Shown here piece after piece: positions 9,170-17,407 of a stretch of DNA of 64,000 nucleotides. How positions within the stretch are numbered: the first letter of the stretch is position 1; each line of letters opens with the position of its first letter. The DNA comes from Myxococcales bacterium (GTDB lineage: Bacteria > Myxococcota_A > Polyangia > Haliangiales > Haliangiaceae): NCBI GenBank assembly GCA_016716835.1, contig JADJUW010000001.1, forward strand, positions 930,001 to 994,000, in the 5' to 3' direction. The translations under genes and the position numbers were made by a program. The notes under the pieces were generated by a model. It did no database searches. It was not told the DNA's origin and was given only the letters and a program-made list of their open reading frames with translations.

Positions 9170-9247
9170 CGGATGATCTGCCATCCGGGGGTTGCAGTTG
9201 CCCACCCGTTATGGCAGAAACTGGGGCCCACCCGCTGGCGGGTGCCC
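9170..9247 (+). promoter_or_regulatory. Two hairpins in the infC-rpmI leader
   Basis: Two stems fill the 132-base gap between infC and rpmI. The first is CGGATG/CATCCG with a 6-base loop (9170-9187). The second is CACCCG/CGGGTG with loop CTGG (9229-9244), extended by GGG/CCC across a 2-base bulge (9224-9247). The second ends 18 bases before the rpmI start and next to a CTCCT stretch that could pair with a Shine-Dalgarno sequence. In other bacteria ribosomal protein L20 represses rpmI-rplT by binding an mRNA structure in this position, so that role is inferred here. Confidence 0.45.
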
Positions 9248-9265
9248 TCCTACCGAGAGAACTTT

Positions 9266-9460
9266 ATGCCCAAGATGAAAAGCCATTCCGGCGCCAAAAA
9301 ACGCTTCAAGCGAACCGCGTCCGGCAAGTTCAAAATGCAAAAGACCAACCGCCGCCACTTGCTGAGCAACCGCTCCAAGAAGCGCAAGCGTCATTTGCGC
9401 ATGGGTGGGTATGTGCATGAATCGCATGCGCACCAAATCGCTCGCCTCATCATGAAGTAA
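9266..9460 (+). CDS. rpmI: 50S ribosomal protein L35 (bL35)
   Basis: The protein has 64 residues, the normal length of L35. It starts MPKMKSHSGAKKRFK and contains the typical basic core (GKFKMQKTNRRH, SKKRKRHLR). The start is ATG 9266, with a weak purine-rich site (GAGAGA) just upstream. An earlier in-frame ATG at 9158 lies in the leader hairpins and gives no L35-like sequence, so it was rejected. It is 40 bases upstream of rplT, and the two are surely cotranscribed. Confidence 0.96.
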   Translation: MPKMKSHSGAKKRFKRTASGKFKMQKTNRRHLLSNRSKKRKRHLRMGGYVHESHAHQIARLIMK

Positions 9461-9500
9461 CTAGTTGGATCGCAAGATTTAAGAGAGAACGGAAGAAGTC

Positions 9501-9839
9501 ATGCCTCGCGCAAAACGTGGATTCAAAGCTCGTCGTCGTCGTAATCGCCTGCTCAAGGAAGCCTCGGGCTTTCGCGGCAAGCGCAGCACCAGCCACGCGG
9601 TGGCCAACGAAGCGGTGCAGCACAAGTGGATGCATCAGTATCGCGGCCGCAAGCAGCGCAAGCGCGACTATCGCGCGCTGTGGATTCAGCGCATCAACGC
9701 CGCGGCGCGTACGCTTGGTTTTTCGTACTCCAAGCTCATCGGCGGCCTCAATAAGGCTGGCGTTAGCGTCAATCGCAAGATGCTTTCCGAAATCGCGATC
9801 TCCGACCCGTCGGCGTTTGTCGCGCTGACCAAAGCGTAA
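9501..9839 (+). CDS. rplT: 50S ribosomal protein L20 (bL20)
   Basis: The protein has 112 residues. It begins MPRAKRGFKARRRRNRLLK and continues through the long basic helix (GFRGKRSTSHAVANEAV, RKQRKRDYRALW) to the globular RNA-binding end (RINAAARTLGFSYSKLI, LNKAGVSVNRKMLSEIAI). L20 binds 23S rRNA early in assembly and in many bacteria represses its own operon. A good ribosome site (GAGAGAACGGAAG) precedes ATG 9501. It lies between rpmI and pheS in the order thrS-infC-rpmI-rplT-pheS. Confidence 0.97.
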   Translation: MPRAKRGFKARRRRNRLLKEASGFRGKRSTSHAVANEAVQHKWMHQYRGRKQRKRDYRALWIQRINAAARTLGFSYSKLIGGLNKAGVSVNRKMLSEIAISDPSAFVALTKA

Positions 9840-9872
9840 GCCGCTTTCAAATTTGCTACGGTGTCGCCGATC

Positions 9873-10904
9873 ATGAGCGACATAGCAGAGTTGCAGTCAC
9901 AGCTTGAGACCATGGTCGCCGCGTTTGCGAGCGGTCTCGCCGGCTGCCAAAACGAATTGGCCATTCGCACGCTGCAGGCCGAGTACCTCGGCAAAAAGGG
10001 CCAAGTCTCTTCGATCATGAAGGAGCTGGCGGGGCTGGCACCAGAGGAGCGGCCCAAGCTCGGCGAGGCGGTCAATCGCAGCAAGCTGGCAATTGAGCAG
10101 GCGACCGAGGCGGCCTTGGCAGGACTTGCGCAGGCGGCTCGCGCGGCCGACTTGGCGCGCCGCATCGATGTAACGCTGCCATCGCGGCCAGTGCCGCAAG
10201 GTCACTTGCACATCCTGACGCAAGTGCGGCGTGACGCGGTCGATATCTTTCGCGAGCTCGGTTTCGAGGTTGCTGAGGGACCGCAGATCGAAACCGACTG
10301 GAACAATTTCGAAGCGCTCGCAATGCCGAAAGATCATCCGGCGCGCGACATGCAAGACACGTTTTATCTCAGCGACGATATCGTGCTGCGCACGCACACC
10401 TCGCCGGTGCAGGTGCGGACGATGTTGGCGAACAAACCGCCGATACGCATCATCGCGCCCGGCGTGGTGTATCGCCGCGACGACGACCCGACGCACAGCC
10501 CGATGTTTACGCAAATCGAAGGCCTGCTCGTCGACCGCGACGTGAGCTTTGCGGATCTCAAAGGCACGCTGATGCATTTCGTCAGCCGCTTCTTTGGCAA
10601 GCAGTTGCAGATTCGCCTGCGCCCGAGCTACTTCCCATTTGTCGAGCCTGGCGCCGAGGTGGACATGCAATGCGTATTCTGCGGCGGCAGCGGCTGCCGC
10701 TTATGCAAGCACTCTGGCTGGATCGAAATCGGCGGCGCCGGCATGGTGGACCCCGACGTCTTTGAACACGTCAAGATCGACGCCGACGTCTACAGCGGGT
10801 TTGCTTTCGGGATGGGCATCGAGCGCATGGCCATGCTGCGCCACGACGTCCGCGACATCAAATGGTACTACGAGCCGGACATGCGGTTCCTCAAGCAGTT
10901 CTAG
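9873..10904 (+). CDS. pheS: Phenylalanine--tRNA ligase alpha subunit
   Basis: This is the catalytic subunit of the alpha2beta2 synthetase. An N-terminal coiled coil (about residues 1-90, with the LGKKGQVSSIMKEL motif that binds tRNA-Phe) leads into the class II core. Motif 1 is around HILTQVRRDAVDIFRELGFEVAEGPQIE, motif 2 around RRDDDPTHSPMFTQIEGL, and motif 3 is GFAFGMGIERMAML near the end. The 343-residue length is normal. ATG 9873 is preferred to GTG 9861, which adds four residues. The stop codon lies inside a short inverted repeat that also forms an intrinsic-terminator-like hairpin. The partner pheT is displaced about 2.1 kb downstream, which is unusual for this operon. Confidence 0.97.
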   Translation: MSDIAELQSQLETMVAAFASGLAGCQNELAIRTLQAEYLGKKGQVSSIMKELAGLAPEERPKLGEAVNRSKLAIEQATEAALAGLAQAARAADLARRIDVTLPSRPVPQGHLHILTQVRRDAVDIFRELGFEVAEGPQIETDWNNFEALAMPKDHPARDMQDTFYLSDDIVLRTHTSPVQVRTMLANKPPIRIIAPGVVYRRDDDPTHSPMFTQIEGLLVDRDVSFADLKGTLMHFVSRFFGKQLQIRLRPSYFPFVEPGAEVDMQCVFCGGSGCRLCKHSGWIEIGGAGMVDPDVFEHVKIDADVYSGFAFGMGIERMAMLRHDVRDIKWYYEPDMRFLKQF

Positions 10905-10924
10905 GGGGGTGTCCCTAGTTTTTT
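10901..10924 (+). terminator. Intrinsic-terminator-like hairpin at the pheS stop
   Basis: CTAGGG (10901-10906) pairs with CCCTAG (10913-10918) around a 6-base loop and is followed directly by six T (10919-10924). The pheS stop codon is inside the 5' arm. If active it would separate pheS from the displaced pheT. The same bases are the left arm of the 18-20 bp inverted repeat ending at 11386, so this may instead be the end of an insertion. Confidence 0.5.
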
Positions 10925-11386
10925 GAGGGCAACCTAGGCGTGATGTGCCCGGAGTGAATTAGGTCGTTCGGCGCGCGGGACGCGCGCGCTGACGGCAGGT
11001 GGGCGCACGTGTCTTCCTGCTCGCAGATAGCACTCCTCCGGGGCGCCGCGAGACCGCTGTGGTATCCACATCCCTCGGTGCCACGAACACCGCCCTGCAA
11101 TCTATGCTCGCGGAAGAAACGTGCGCCACCTGCCTGTCCGCCGTCGCGCCGCAGCTACGCCGCGCAGAAGCGGTGCGCGAGACATGTTCGGATCAGAGCA
11201 TTTCGCGAAGGCACGTTGGCTGCAGCCATTTGGCAAGCAGTGCCCTCCCCCTAAGCGCAAGGCGTCGTGAGCAGAGCGAACTGCCGTGGCGATGAGCCGA
11301 AGCATGTGCTCGCGCACCGCTGACCTTTTGGCTTACTTGAACCGAATGTGCTTTGGACTGGGCGGCATAATTAGGGACACCCCTAG
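10901..11386. repeat. Inverted-repeat-bounded non-coding insert (possible MITE or decayed IS)
   Basis: The left end 10901-10920 and the reverse complement of 11369-11386 agree over 18-20 bases (CTAGGGG(GG)TGTCCCTARTT), with two extra G and one mismatch. They enclose about 450 bases. Terminal inverted repeats around sequence with no recognisable gene suggest a non-autonomous or decayed mobile element sitting between pheS and pheT. No transposase could be recognised and no target duplication is obvious. Confidence 0.4.
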
Positions 11387-11530
11387 GGCTCTGAGTCCGC
11401 GGTTGTTGGGATCTGCGGTCATCCGCCCCATGGCGTGCCTGTAAAGGACTTGTAGACGTTCGGGTGCGCGCGGACGCCGCGGCGAGCAAAATGGCTTGAT
11501 CTGAGCCATGTGGTGGCCGATATAAGCCAC
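10925..11530. other. Non-coding stretch between pheS and the hydrolase gene
   Basis: About 600 bases have no convincing gene on either strand. Open frames of 60-150 codons exist but their translations are low-complexity (Arg/Ser/Pro-rich), lack family motifs and overlap each other. Apart from the inverted repeat described above I see no RNA gene or promoter here that I would defend. Confidence 0.5.
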
Positions 11531-12919
11531 ATGGTATCGAGATATAGCTATTGGTGCGTCGCGATCGCGGTATACAGCAGCCTTGCGACCGGCTGTGCCG
11601 GTGGTAAGGCCACGCAGGAGACGCAGGGCTCGGGGGTGCCGGCACTTGCTGCCGATGCGGATAACGACGCTCGCGCGCGGCACTTTATGGAATTGCTGGT
11701 TGCACATAATTTTTCTCAAGCCCTAAGCCAAACCGATGACGCCATGAAGGCCGCGCTGCCCGGCGACAAGCTGGGCGAACTATGGGCCTCGTGGGAACAA
11801 AAATTCGGCGCCTTTCAAGCGATTGCCGCCACTCGCTCCGAGCTAAGCGGTGACTACGAAAGCATCTACGTAACGGTGAAATTTAGCCGCGAAACCATGG
11901 ATATCAAGGTTGTTATTGACAAGGCGCATCGAGTCGCAGGCCTGTTTTCTAAAGCCGTCGCGGCCGCGGTAGCGCCATGGACACCGCCGAGCTATGTGGA
12001 CCAAGCGGCGTTTGAGGAACGCGACGTGAAAATTGGCCGTGGGGAGTGGGAGTTGCCGGGGACCCTTTCCATGCCCAAGGGGGCTGGGCCGTTTCCCGCG
12101 GTGGTGCTTGTGCACGGCTCGGGGCCTGGCGATCGAGATGAAACCTTGGGGCCCAATAAACCGTTGCGCGATGTCGCCTGGGGGTTGGCCTCGCGCGGCA
12201 TCGCGGTGATCCGATATGACAAACGGACATTGGTTCATCGCGGCAAAATCGCAAGCTTGGCCGGCCTAACGGTAAAAGAAGAAGCCATCGATGACGCACT
12301 TGCGGCCGTGGCGCTCGCGCGCGACACGAAGCTGATTGCCCCGGGGCGCATATTTCTGCTTGGACACAGCCTGGGTGGGTATCTTGCACCTCGCATCTTG
12401 GCGGCCGATGAAGCAATCTCCGGGGGCGTGATATTTGCGGGTTCGGTGCGTCCGATGCCGGTGCTGATGCGCGAACAGGTCGACCACATAGCGCAAATCG
12501 ATGGGGAGGTGACGGATGCGGAACGTGCGGGCATTTCGCAACTTTCCGCGGAGCTCGCCAAGCTCGATGCGAAGGATTTCGCGGCGACCTCGGCGCCGGT
12601 GCTAGGTGTACCGGCAAGCTATTGGATCGATCTGAAGTCGTATGATCCCATCGCTGTCGCTAAGAAAATAAGCCGCCCGATGCTCGTGCTGCAGGGGGAG
12701 CGCGATTATCAGGTGACGATGAAGGAATTCGGTTTGTGGAAGCAGGGCCTTGGGCACAAGCCGACCGTCGCGTTTGCGAGCTACCCGGCGCTCAATCACC
12801 TATTCATCGCGGGCAGCGGGGCCAGCACGCCCGACGAATACCGTCAGCCAGGACACGTGGCCGAAGCCGTAATCGCCGAAATCGCCAAGTGGATCAAATC
12901 GCCGGGTGCTGCCAAGTAG
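11531..12919 (+). CDS. Lipoprotein alpha/beta hydrolase with N-terminal DUF3887-like domain
   Basis: Starting at ATG 11531 (not the upstream GTG), the protein has a signal peptide ending in a lipobox (SLATGC). Residues about 45-150 resemble the small DUF3887 domain often placed before hydrolases (ARHFMELLVAHNFSQALSQTDDAMKAALP). The rest is an alpha/beta hydrolase of the S33/prolyl-oligopeptidase-like kind. The oxyanion region is LVHGSGPGDRDET, the nucleophile elbow is GHSLGG, the acid Asp is in LQGERDYQV, and the His is in ALNHLFI. It should therefore be an active extracytoplasmic esterase or peptidase of unknown substrate. Its codon use is somewhat less GC-biased than the flanking genes, and it splits pheS from pheT, both consistent with insertion. 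Confidence 0.85.
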   Translation: MVSRYSYWCVAIAVYSSLATGCAGGKATQETQGSGVPALAADADNDARARHFMELLVAHNFSQALSQTDDAMKAALPGDKLGELWASWEQKFGAFQAIAATRSELSGDYESIYVTVKFSRETMDIKVVIDKAHRVAGLFSKAVAAAVAPWTPPSYVDQAAFEERDVKIGRGEWELPGTLSMPKGAGPFPAVVLVHGSGPGDRDETLGPNKPLRDVAWGLASRGIAVIRYDKRTLVHRGKIASLAGLTVKEEAIDDALAAVALARDTKLIAPGRIFLLGHSLGGYLAPRILAADEAISGGVIFAGSVRPMPVLMREQVDHIAQIDGEVTDAERAGISQLSAELAKLDAKDFAATSAPVLGVPASYWIDLKSYDPIAVAKKISRPMLVLQGERDYQVTMKEFGLWKQGLGHKPTVAFASYPALNHLFIAGSGASTPDEYRQPGHVAEAVIAEIAKWIKSPGAAK

Positions 12920-13024
12920 ACATCAACGATTGGACCGCCGGGGGGCAACCGTGCCTTCCACCGAGGCAGGGTGCGCTCCAGATCGCTTGCGCCCGGCATA
13001 GGCCTGTGGTGATCTTCGGCCCCT

Positions 13025-15442
13025 ATGAATATTGTTTGGTCGTGGCTTACCGAGCTTGTGGAGTTGCCGACGCCGCTGACGGCGGGGGAGGGCGCGGCCA
13101 AGCTGACCTCGGTTGGGCTTGAGGTTGAGCAGGTGACGCAACTCGGCACCGGCTTTGAGGGCGCGGTCATTGCCGAAGTGCTCGCGGTGCGGCCGCATCC
13201 CGACGCCGACAAGCTGCGCATTGTTACGGTGCGCGGCGACAAGGGCGGCGACGGCATCGACGTCGTTTGCGGCGCGCCGAATGTGCCGCCGCCGGGAAAC
13301 TTTGTCGTGTGGGCCAAACCGGGCGCGCGCGTTGGCGACATGGTGATGGCGCCCAAGACGCTCAAGGGCGTGGTGTCGCCTGGCATGTTGTGCGGCGAGA
13401 CCGAGCTTGGCATTGGCGATGACCCGAGCGGCATTATTGTGTTGGCACCGGGCAGCGGCGTGCATGCGGGGCAAGACGCCAAGGCCGCACTTGGTGCCAG
13501 CGACTGGGTGCTCGACGTCAACGTGCCGGCCAATCGCGCTGATTGCCTTGGGCACGTGGGCGTTGCGCGCGAATTGGCGGCGGTGTGCGGCGGCAGCGTG
13601 AAGCTGCCGCCGTTGTTTATCGACGGCCAGGCCGGGCAAGGGGCAACACCCACCGCGGTGCAGATAGCCGACGGCGCCGACTGCAACGTCTACTCGGCGC
13701 GGCTGGTAACCGGCGTGGCATCGATTCCATCACCGCGCCTAATTCAGCATCGCTTGCGCGCGATTGGCGTGCGGCCGAAAAATCTGCTCGTCGACGTCAC
13801 CAATTACGTGATGTTCGAAAGCGGGCAGCCGCTGCATGCCTTTGACGCCGACGCGCTGGCAGGCCGCCCGCTCGGCGTGCGTCGCTCGCGAGCCGGTGAG
13901 AAAATCAAAACGTTGGATGGCGCGGAGCATGCGCTCGACAACGATTTGCTCATCGTTGCAGGCGACGAGCCCGTGGCGCTCGCGGGCGTCATGGGCGGCG
14001 CAAACTCCGAGGTTGGCGATAAGACCACGAGCATCGTGCTCGAGGCGGCGCACTTTTTGCCGAAATCGGTGCGCACTACGCGCACGCGCCTCAATGTGCC
14101 TTCCGAAGCCTCGCAGCGTTTCGAGCGCGGCGTCGATGCGGCCAATGTCTTGCACGCGTCCGCGCGCGCCGCCTATTTGCTGCAGACGCATGGCGGGGCC
14201 AAGGTGTGCGCGCCAAGCGCCCTGCAGCCGGTGGCGTGGCAAGCTGCACCGGTTAGCCTTTCGCTCGCCAAGCTCGCGCGTCTTACCGGCGTTACTTATG
14301 ACCCGCAAGATGTCCTCGCCTTGTTGCGCCGGCTCGGCTTTGCCGCCGAGCAGCAGGGTGACGTCGTCGTGGCGCAGGCCGCCTCGTGGCGTCCGGACGT
14401 AACCCGTGATGTCGATCTCATAGAGGAAATCTTGCGCCACGGTGGGCTCGATCGCGTGCCGACCACCTTGCCAAAATTGTCAGCGGCGCCGACGGGGTCA
14501 CGCGTCGATGTTGCCAGCGCGGTGCGCGACGTTATGGTTGCTGCCGGCCTGTGCGAGGCCATTACCTACGGTTTTTTGTCCGAGCAGCGCCTGCGCTGGC
14601 TTGGCGACGAAACACTCGTTGCGCGCGCAATGCCGCTTAAGAATCAGATGACGCAAGATCAGGCGCTCATGCGAACGCATCTCTTGCCCAACTTGCTCGC
14701 CGCCCTCGCGCGCAACGAGGCGCACCAGGTCAATGACGTCGCGCTGTTCGAAGTTGGCTCCGTGTTTTGGCGCGCCGAAGGCAACGCCACAGGCGTGGTC
14801 ACCACGCTGGGACGCGAGCCCTTGCACGTCGCCGCGGTCGTCTCGGGCCGTCGTCAGGTGCGCATGAAGGACGCGCCGACGTGGGACTATTTTGATCTCA
14901 AGGCCGTGGTCGAGCGGCTCGCCGCCCTCTTTGAGGTGACGCCGATTTTCACGCCCGTACGCGACGTGGCGTACTTGCATCCGGGCGCGTCCGCGACCGT
15001 TTCCATCGCTATCGATGGCGCGACTCGGGTGTGGGGCTTGCTTGGCGAGCTGCATCCCGACGCGCGCGGGCGCGCTGATATCGATGGCGCTGCCTTCGTG
15101 CTCCACCTCGATCTGTCAGGGCTTTTGCTAAAGCCGGTCGCCCAGTTTCGCCCGATTCCGCGCTTCCCGGCGACAAGCCGCGATATGTCGTTGCTCGTGG
15201 CCGAGTCGCTCGCTGCGGCCGACATGCGCGCCGTCTTGGCGGCAGCTGCGACGGATTTGGTCGAGGGCATCGACCTGCTCGAAGAGTACCGCGACGCTAA
15301 ATTGCCAAGCGGCACCAAGAGCATGCTGTGGTCAGTTACCTATCGCGCCGCCGATCGAACATTGACCGAAAAAGACGTCGAAGCCGCGCACGAGAGCATG
15401 CTTGTCGCCGCGAAAGCGCAACTTGGCGCGACCGCCCGGTGA
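13025..15442 (+). CDS. pheT: Phenylalanine--tRNA ligase beta subunit
   Basis: The protein has 805 residues, normal for bacterial PheT. The domains in order are: the N-terminal B1 region (MNIVWSWLTELVELP), the EMAP/tRNA-binding-like B2 domain (about residues 40-150, HPDADKLRIVTV, VVCGAPNV), the B3/B4 editing domain (NRADCLGHVGVARELAA, DVTNYVMFESGQPLHAFDAD), the B5 DNA-binding-like fold, the catalytic-like core, and the C-terminal ferredoxin-fold anticodon-binding domain (FPATSRDMSLLV, KLPSGTKSMLWSVTYRAADRTLTEKDV). It is normally immediately downstream of pheS; here it is separated. ihfA follows after about 180 bases. Confidence 0.97.
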   Translation: MNIVWSWLTELVELPTPLTAGEGAAKLTSVGLEVEQVTQLGTGFEGAVIAEVLAVRPHPDADKLRIVTVRGDKGGDGIDVVCGAPNVPPPGNFVVWAKPGARVGDMVMAPKTLKGVVSPGMLCGETELGIGDDPSGIIVLAPGSGVHAGQDAKAALGASDWVLDVNVPANRADCLGHVGVARELAAVCGGSVKLPPLFIDGQAGQGATPTAVQIADGADCNVYSARLVTGVASIPSPRLIQHRLRAIGVRPKNLLVDVTNYVMFESGQPLHAFDADALAGRPLGVRRSRAGEKIKTLDGAEHALDNDLLIVAGDEPVALAGVMGGANSEVGDKTTSIVLEAAHFLPKSVRTTRTRLNVPSEASQRFERGVDAANVLHASARAAYLLQTHGGAKVCAPSALQPVAWQAAPVSLSLAKLARLTGVTYDPQDVLALLRRLGFAAEQQGDVVVAQAASWRPDVTRDVDLIEEILRHGGLDRVPTTLPKLSAAPTGSRVDVASAVRDVMVAAGLCEAITYGFLSEQRLRWLGDETLVARAMPLKNQMTQDQALMRTHLLPNLLAALARNEAHQVNDVALFEVGSVFWRAEGNATGVVTTLGREPLHVAAVVSGRRQVRMKDAPTWDYFDLKAVVERLAALFEVTPIFTPVRDVAYLHPGASATVSIAIDGATRVWGLLGELHPDARGRADIDGAAFVLHLDLSGLLLKPVAQFRPIPRFPATSRDMSLLVAESLAAADMRAVLAAAATDLVEGIDLLEEYRDAKLPSGTKSMLWSVTYRAADRTLTEKDVEAAHESMLVAAKAQLGATAR

Positions 15443-15624
15443 AAGGTCCTAACCAATTGACCTCGCACGAGAAATGCGACTCAGGCGGTTTTCTAGGAGA
15501 CCACTCCGAGGCGTAACTGCACGTAATTAAAGAGATAACTTGCGTGTCGTACATCGCGCCCACAAGCCGGTGCTTGGATCCAGCAATATGTTCGTGATAT
15601 CATGTGGTTAGAGCTGGAGGACGC

Positions 15625-15936
15625 ATGGCACGAATGACCAAGGCCGATATCGCCGAAATCGTCTACGAAAAAGTAGGCGGCCTTTCCAAAAAAGAAGCCG
15701 CTGATATCGTCGAGCGATTGTTCAATACAATGAAAGAAACCCTGGAGAGCGGCGATAAAATTAAGATTTCCGGCTTTGGTAATTTTCTATTGCGCGACAA
15801 ACGCGACCGAGTGGGTCGCAATCCGCAAACCGGCGAAAAAATTCCGATTCTCGCGCGCCGGGTCGTCACCTTTAAGCCGAGCCAAGTCGTGCGCCAGCTG
15901 CTTAATCCCGACGAGAAGCCAAAAGCCGGCCATTAA
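15625..15936 (+). CDS. ihfA: Integration host factor alpha subunit
   Basis: The protein has 103 residues of the HU/IHF family of DNA-bending proteins: MTKADIAEIVYEKVGGLSKKEAADIVERLF helices, then the beta arm with GDKIKISGFGNFLLRDKRDRVGRNPQTGEKIPI, where the Pro of RNPQTGE is the intercalating residue. ATG 15625 is preceded by GGAGG (15616-15620) at ideal spacing; the upstream GTG 15604 was rejected. The position after pheT matches pheST-ihfA in gammaproteobacteria and supports the alpha assignment over HU. tRNA-Pro follows 51 bases later. Confidence 0.93.
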   Translation: MARMTKADIAEIVYEKVGGLSKKEAADIVERLFNTMKETLESGDKIKISGFGNFLLRDKRDRVGRNPQTGEKIPILARRVVTFKPSQVVRQLLNPDEKPKAGH

Positions 15937-15987
15937 CGCGCGGCCCACGTTGCGTCGCTGCAGACATTCTTGTAACAACAGCGCGTT

Positions 15988-16064
15988 CGGGGCGTAGCGC
16001 AGCCTGGTAGCGCACCAGTCTGGGGGACTGGGGGTCGCAGGTTCAAATCCTGTCGTCCCGACCA
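15988..16064 (+). tRNA. tRNA-Pro (anticodon GGG), CCA encoded
   Basis: Acceptor CGGGGCG/CGTCCCG has one G-T pair. The D arm contains the GG pair (GCGC AGCCTGGTA GCGC), the anticodon stem is CCAGT/ACTGG with loop CTGGGGG (anticodon GGG), and the T arm is CGCAG/CTGTCG-type with TTCAAAT. Discriminator A is followed by CCA. Confidence 0.93.
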
Positions 16065-16082
16065 TTTTCAGAGCACGTCGTC

Positions 16083-16877
16083 ATGCAACGCACGATTCTC
16101 ATGACCAATGATGATGGCGTCGATAGCGCCCATCTCTTGGGCCTGGCCGAGGCACTCCGGGCCAAACATCGCGTGATCGTGGTAGCGCCCGAGCGCCAGC
16201 GCTCTGCGGTTTCACATTCGATCACCTTGCACAAGCCGTTGCGCTTGCGGCTAGTGAGCGACGACACGTACTCGCTGTCGGGCTCGCCGACCGATTGTGT
16301 TTATGTCGGCATCCAAAAAGTGCTGCCGTCCATTGCGGACCTGCCGCCGCTAGCGCTCGTCCTGTCGGGGCCAAACGATGGCTACAACCTCGGCACCGAT
16401 ATCTATTATTCGGGGACGTTTGCTGGCGCCTTCGAGGGTGTGCTGCGCGGCTGCAGCGGGCTTGCGGTGTCGTTTGCGCCCAGGATGCACGCCACGCGCG
16501 TTGCGATCGAGCTCGCGGTTGCCGTCGCAAACGACATGGTCGCCAACGCCACCGCCGCAAAACCTGAGCTGTGCAATCTCAACGTTCCAAGCGGCGAGCT
16601 CAGGGGCGTGCGGGCTACCTCGCTTGGACAGCGGCACTACGCCAATGACGTCATTGAGCGCGAGGATCCGTGGGGACGCAGTTACATTTGGCTCGGCGGT
16701 GGCGCGACGGGGCATGCAGATATCCCCGGCAGTGATTGCGTGGCCGTCGCCGCTGGCGAGGCAAGCCTCACCGCGCTGGCGCAGGCACATCTTGCAATAA
16801 CCGCGACTCGGCCACGCGACCTCGCAGGATTTTCGCTCTTGCCTCCTGCGTCCAAGCCTACGGGCCTACCGGCCTAA
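16083..16877 (+). CDS. surE: 5'/3'-nucleotidase SurE
   Basis: SurE is a metal-dependent nucleoside-monophosphate phosphatase linked to stationary-phase survival. The N-terminal signature MTNDDGVDS supplies metal ligands Asp10 and Asp11. Ser41 lies in APERQRSAVSHSIT, and Asn98 in LVLSGPNDGYNLGTDIYYSGT, the conserved loop usually written SGINRGxNLGxDVxYSGT. The 264-residue length is normal. It starts 18 bases after tRNA-Pro. The next gene begins 17 bases after its stop, which suggests cotranscription. Confidence 0.94.
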   Translation: MQRTILMTNDDGVDSAHLLGLAEALRAKHRVIVVAPERQRSAVSHSITLHKPLRLRLVSDDTYSLSGSPTDCVYVGIQKVLPSIADLPPLALVLSGPNDGYNLGTDIYYSGTFAGAFEGVLRGCSGLAVSFAPRMHATRVAIELAVAVANDMVANATAAKPELCNLNVPSGELRGVRATSLGQRHYANDVIEREDPWGRSYIWLGGGATGHADIPGSDCVAVAAGEASLTALAQAHLAITATRPRDLAGFSLLPPASKPTGLPA

Positions 16878-16894
16878 CGTCATGCGGAGGCTTT

Positions 16895-17407
16895 GTGGCG
16901 CCAAGCGATAGCGACGACCTAGTCGAATTGACGCGCCTCGTCCGCGGGTTTGCCGGATACACCAGGCGGTCGCTGCGCTTGGGGCATCGCCTGCGACGGC
17001 AGTTGCCGCGCACTCACGAAGCGAGCTTGCTGTTCGTCGGCATCGACCCGCACGCGGGCGACGTCCGGGCAACTGCCTTGCTCGACAACATGATTGCCGC
17101 CATGGGGTGGCCTCGCGACCAAGTTGGCGTGTGCGCGACCGCGGACGACGCCACACTAAACGCAGTGAAGCCTCGCGTGATGGTCGTGCTCGGCGCGCAA
17201 GCGATGCGGCACGTGCTTGGTGGCAATGCGACCTTTGCCGAGCTGCGTGGCACGTGGCAACGCGCAGGCGACATCGACGTCATGCCCATCTATCATCCCG
17301 CCGAGCTGCTTGAAAAAAATGAATTCAAGCGTGTGGCGTGGCAGGACCTGCAAGCGGTGATGGCGAGGTGCGCCGCGTTGGGGGTCGTGCCGCGGGCAAC
17401 GCCATGA
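16895..17407 (+). CDS. Uracil-DNA-glycosylase-fold protein, degenerate active site
   Basis: GTG 16895 is chosen as start because GGAGG lies at 16886-16890; the 170-residue product then begins VAPSDSDDLVELTRL. The second half matches the UDG superfamily (families 4/5): VMVVLGAQAMRHVLGG, FAELRGTWQ, and the active-site-like loop PIYHPAELLEKNEFKRVAWQDLQAVM. The first half is degenerate: the usual VGEAPG..ED water-activating motif is VGIDPHAGD here, the iron-sulphur cysteines are absent, and the NVVKCRPP region is replaced. It may bind DNA or be a pseudoenzyme; glycosylase activity is doubtful. Its stop overlaps the next start (ATGA), showing translational coupling to the lipoprotein gene. Confidence 0.7.
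   Translation: MAPSDSDDLVELTRLVRGFAGYTRRSLRLGHRLRRQLPRTHEASLLFVGIDPHAGDVRATALLDNMIAAMGWPRDQVGVCATADDATLNAVKPRVMVVLGAQAMRHVLGGNATFAELRGTWQRAGDIDVMPIYHPAELLEKNEFKRVAWQDLQAVMARCAALGVVPRATP

Noticed and set aside
9158..9265. Longer rpmI starting at ATG 9158
   Set aside because: The extra 36 residues come from the hairpin leader and do not resemble L35, whose conserved start is at 9266.
11102..11719. Minus-strand frames upstream of the hydrolase as a transposase remnant
   Set aside because: Arg/Ser/Pro-rich translations with no DDE, HUH or other transposase motif; only the terminal inverted repeat supports an element.
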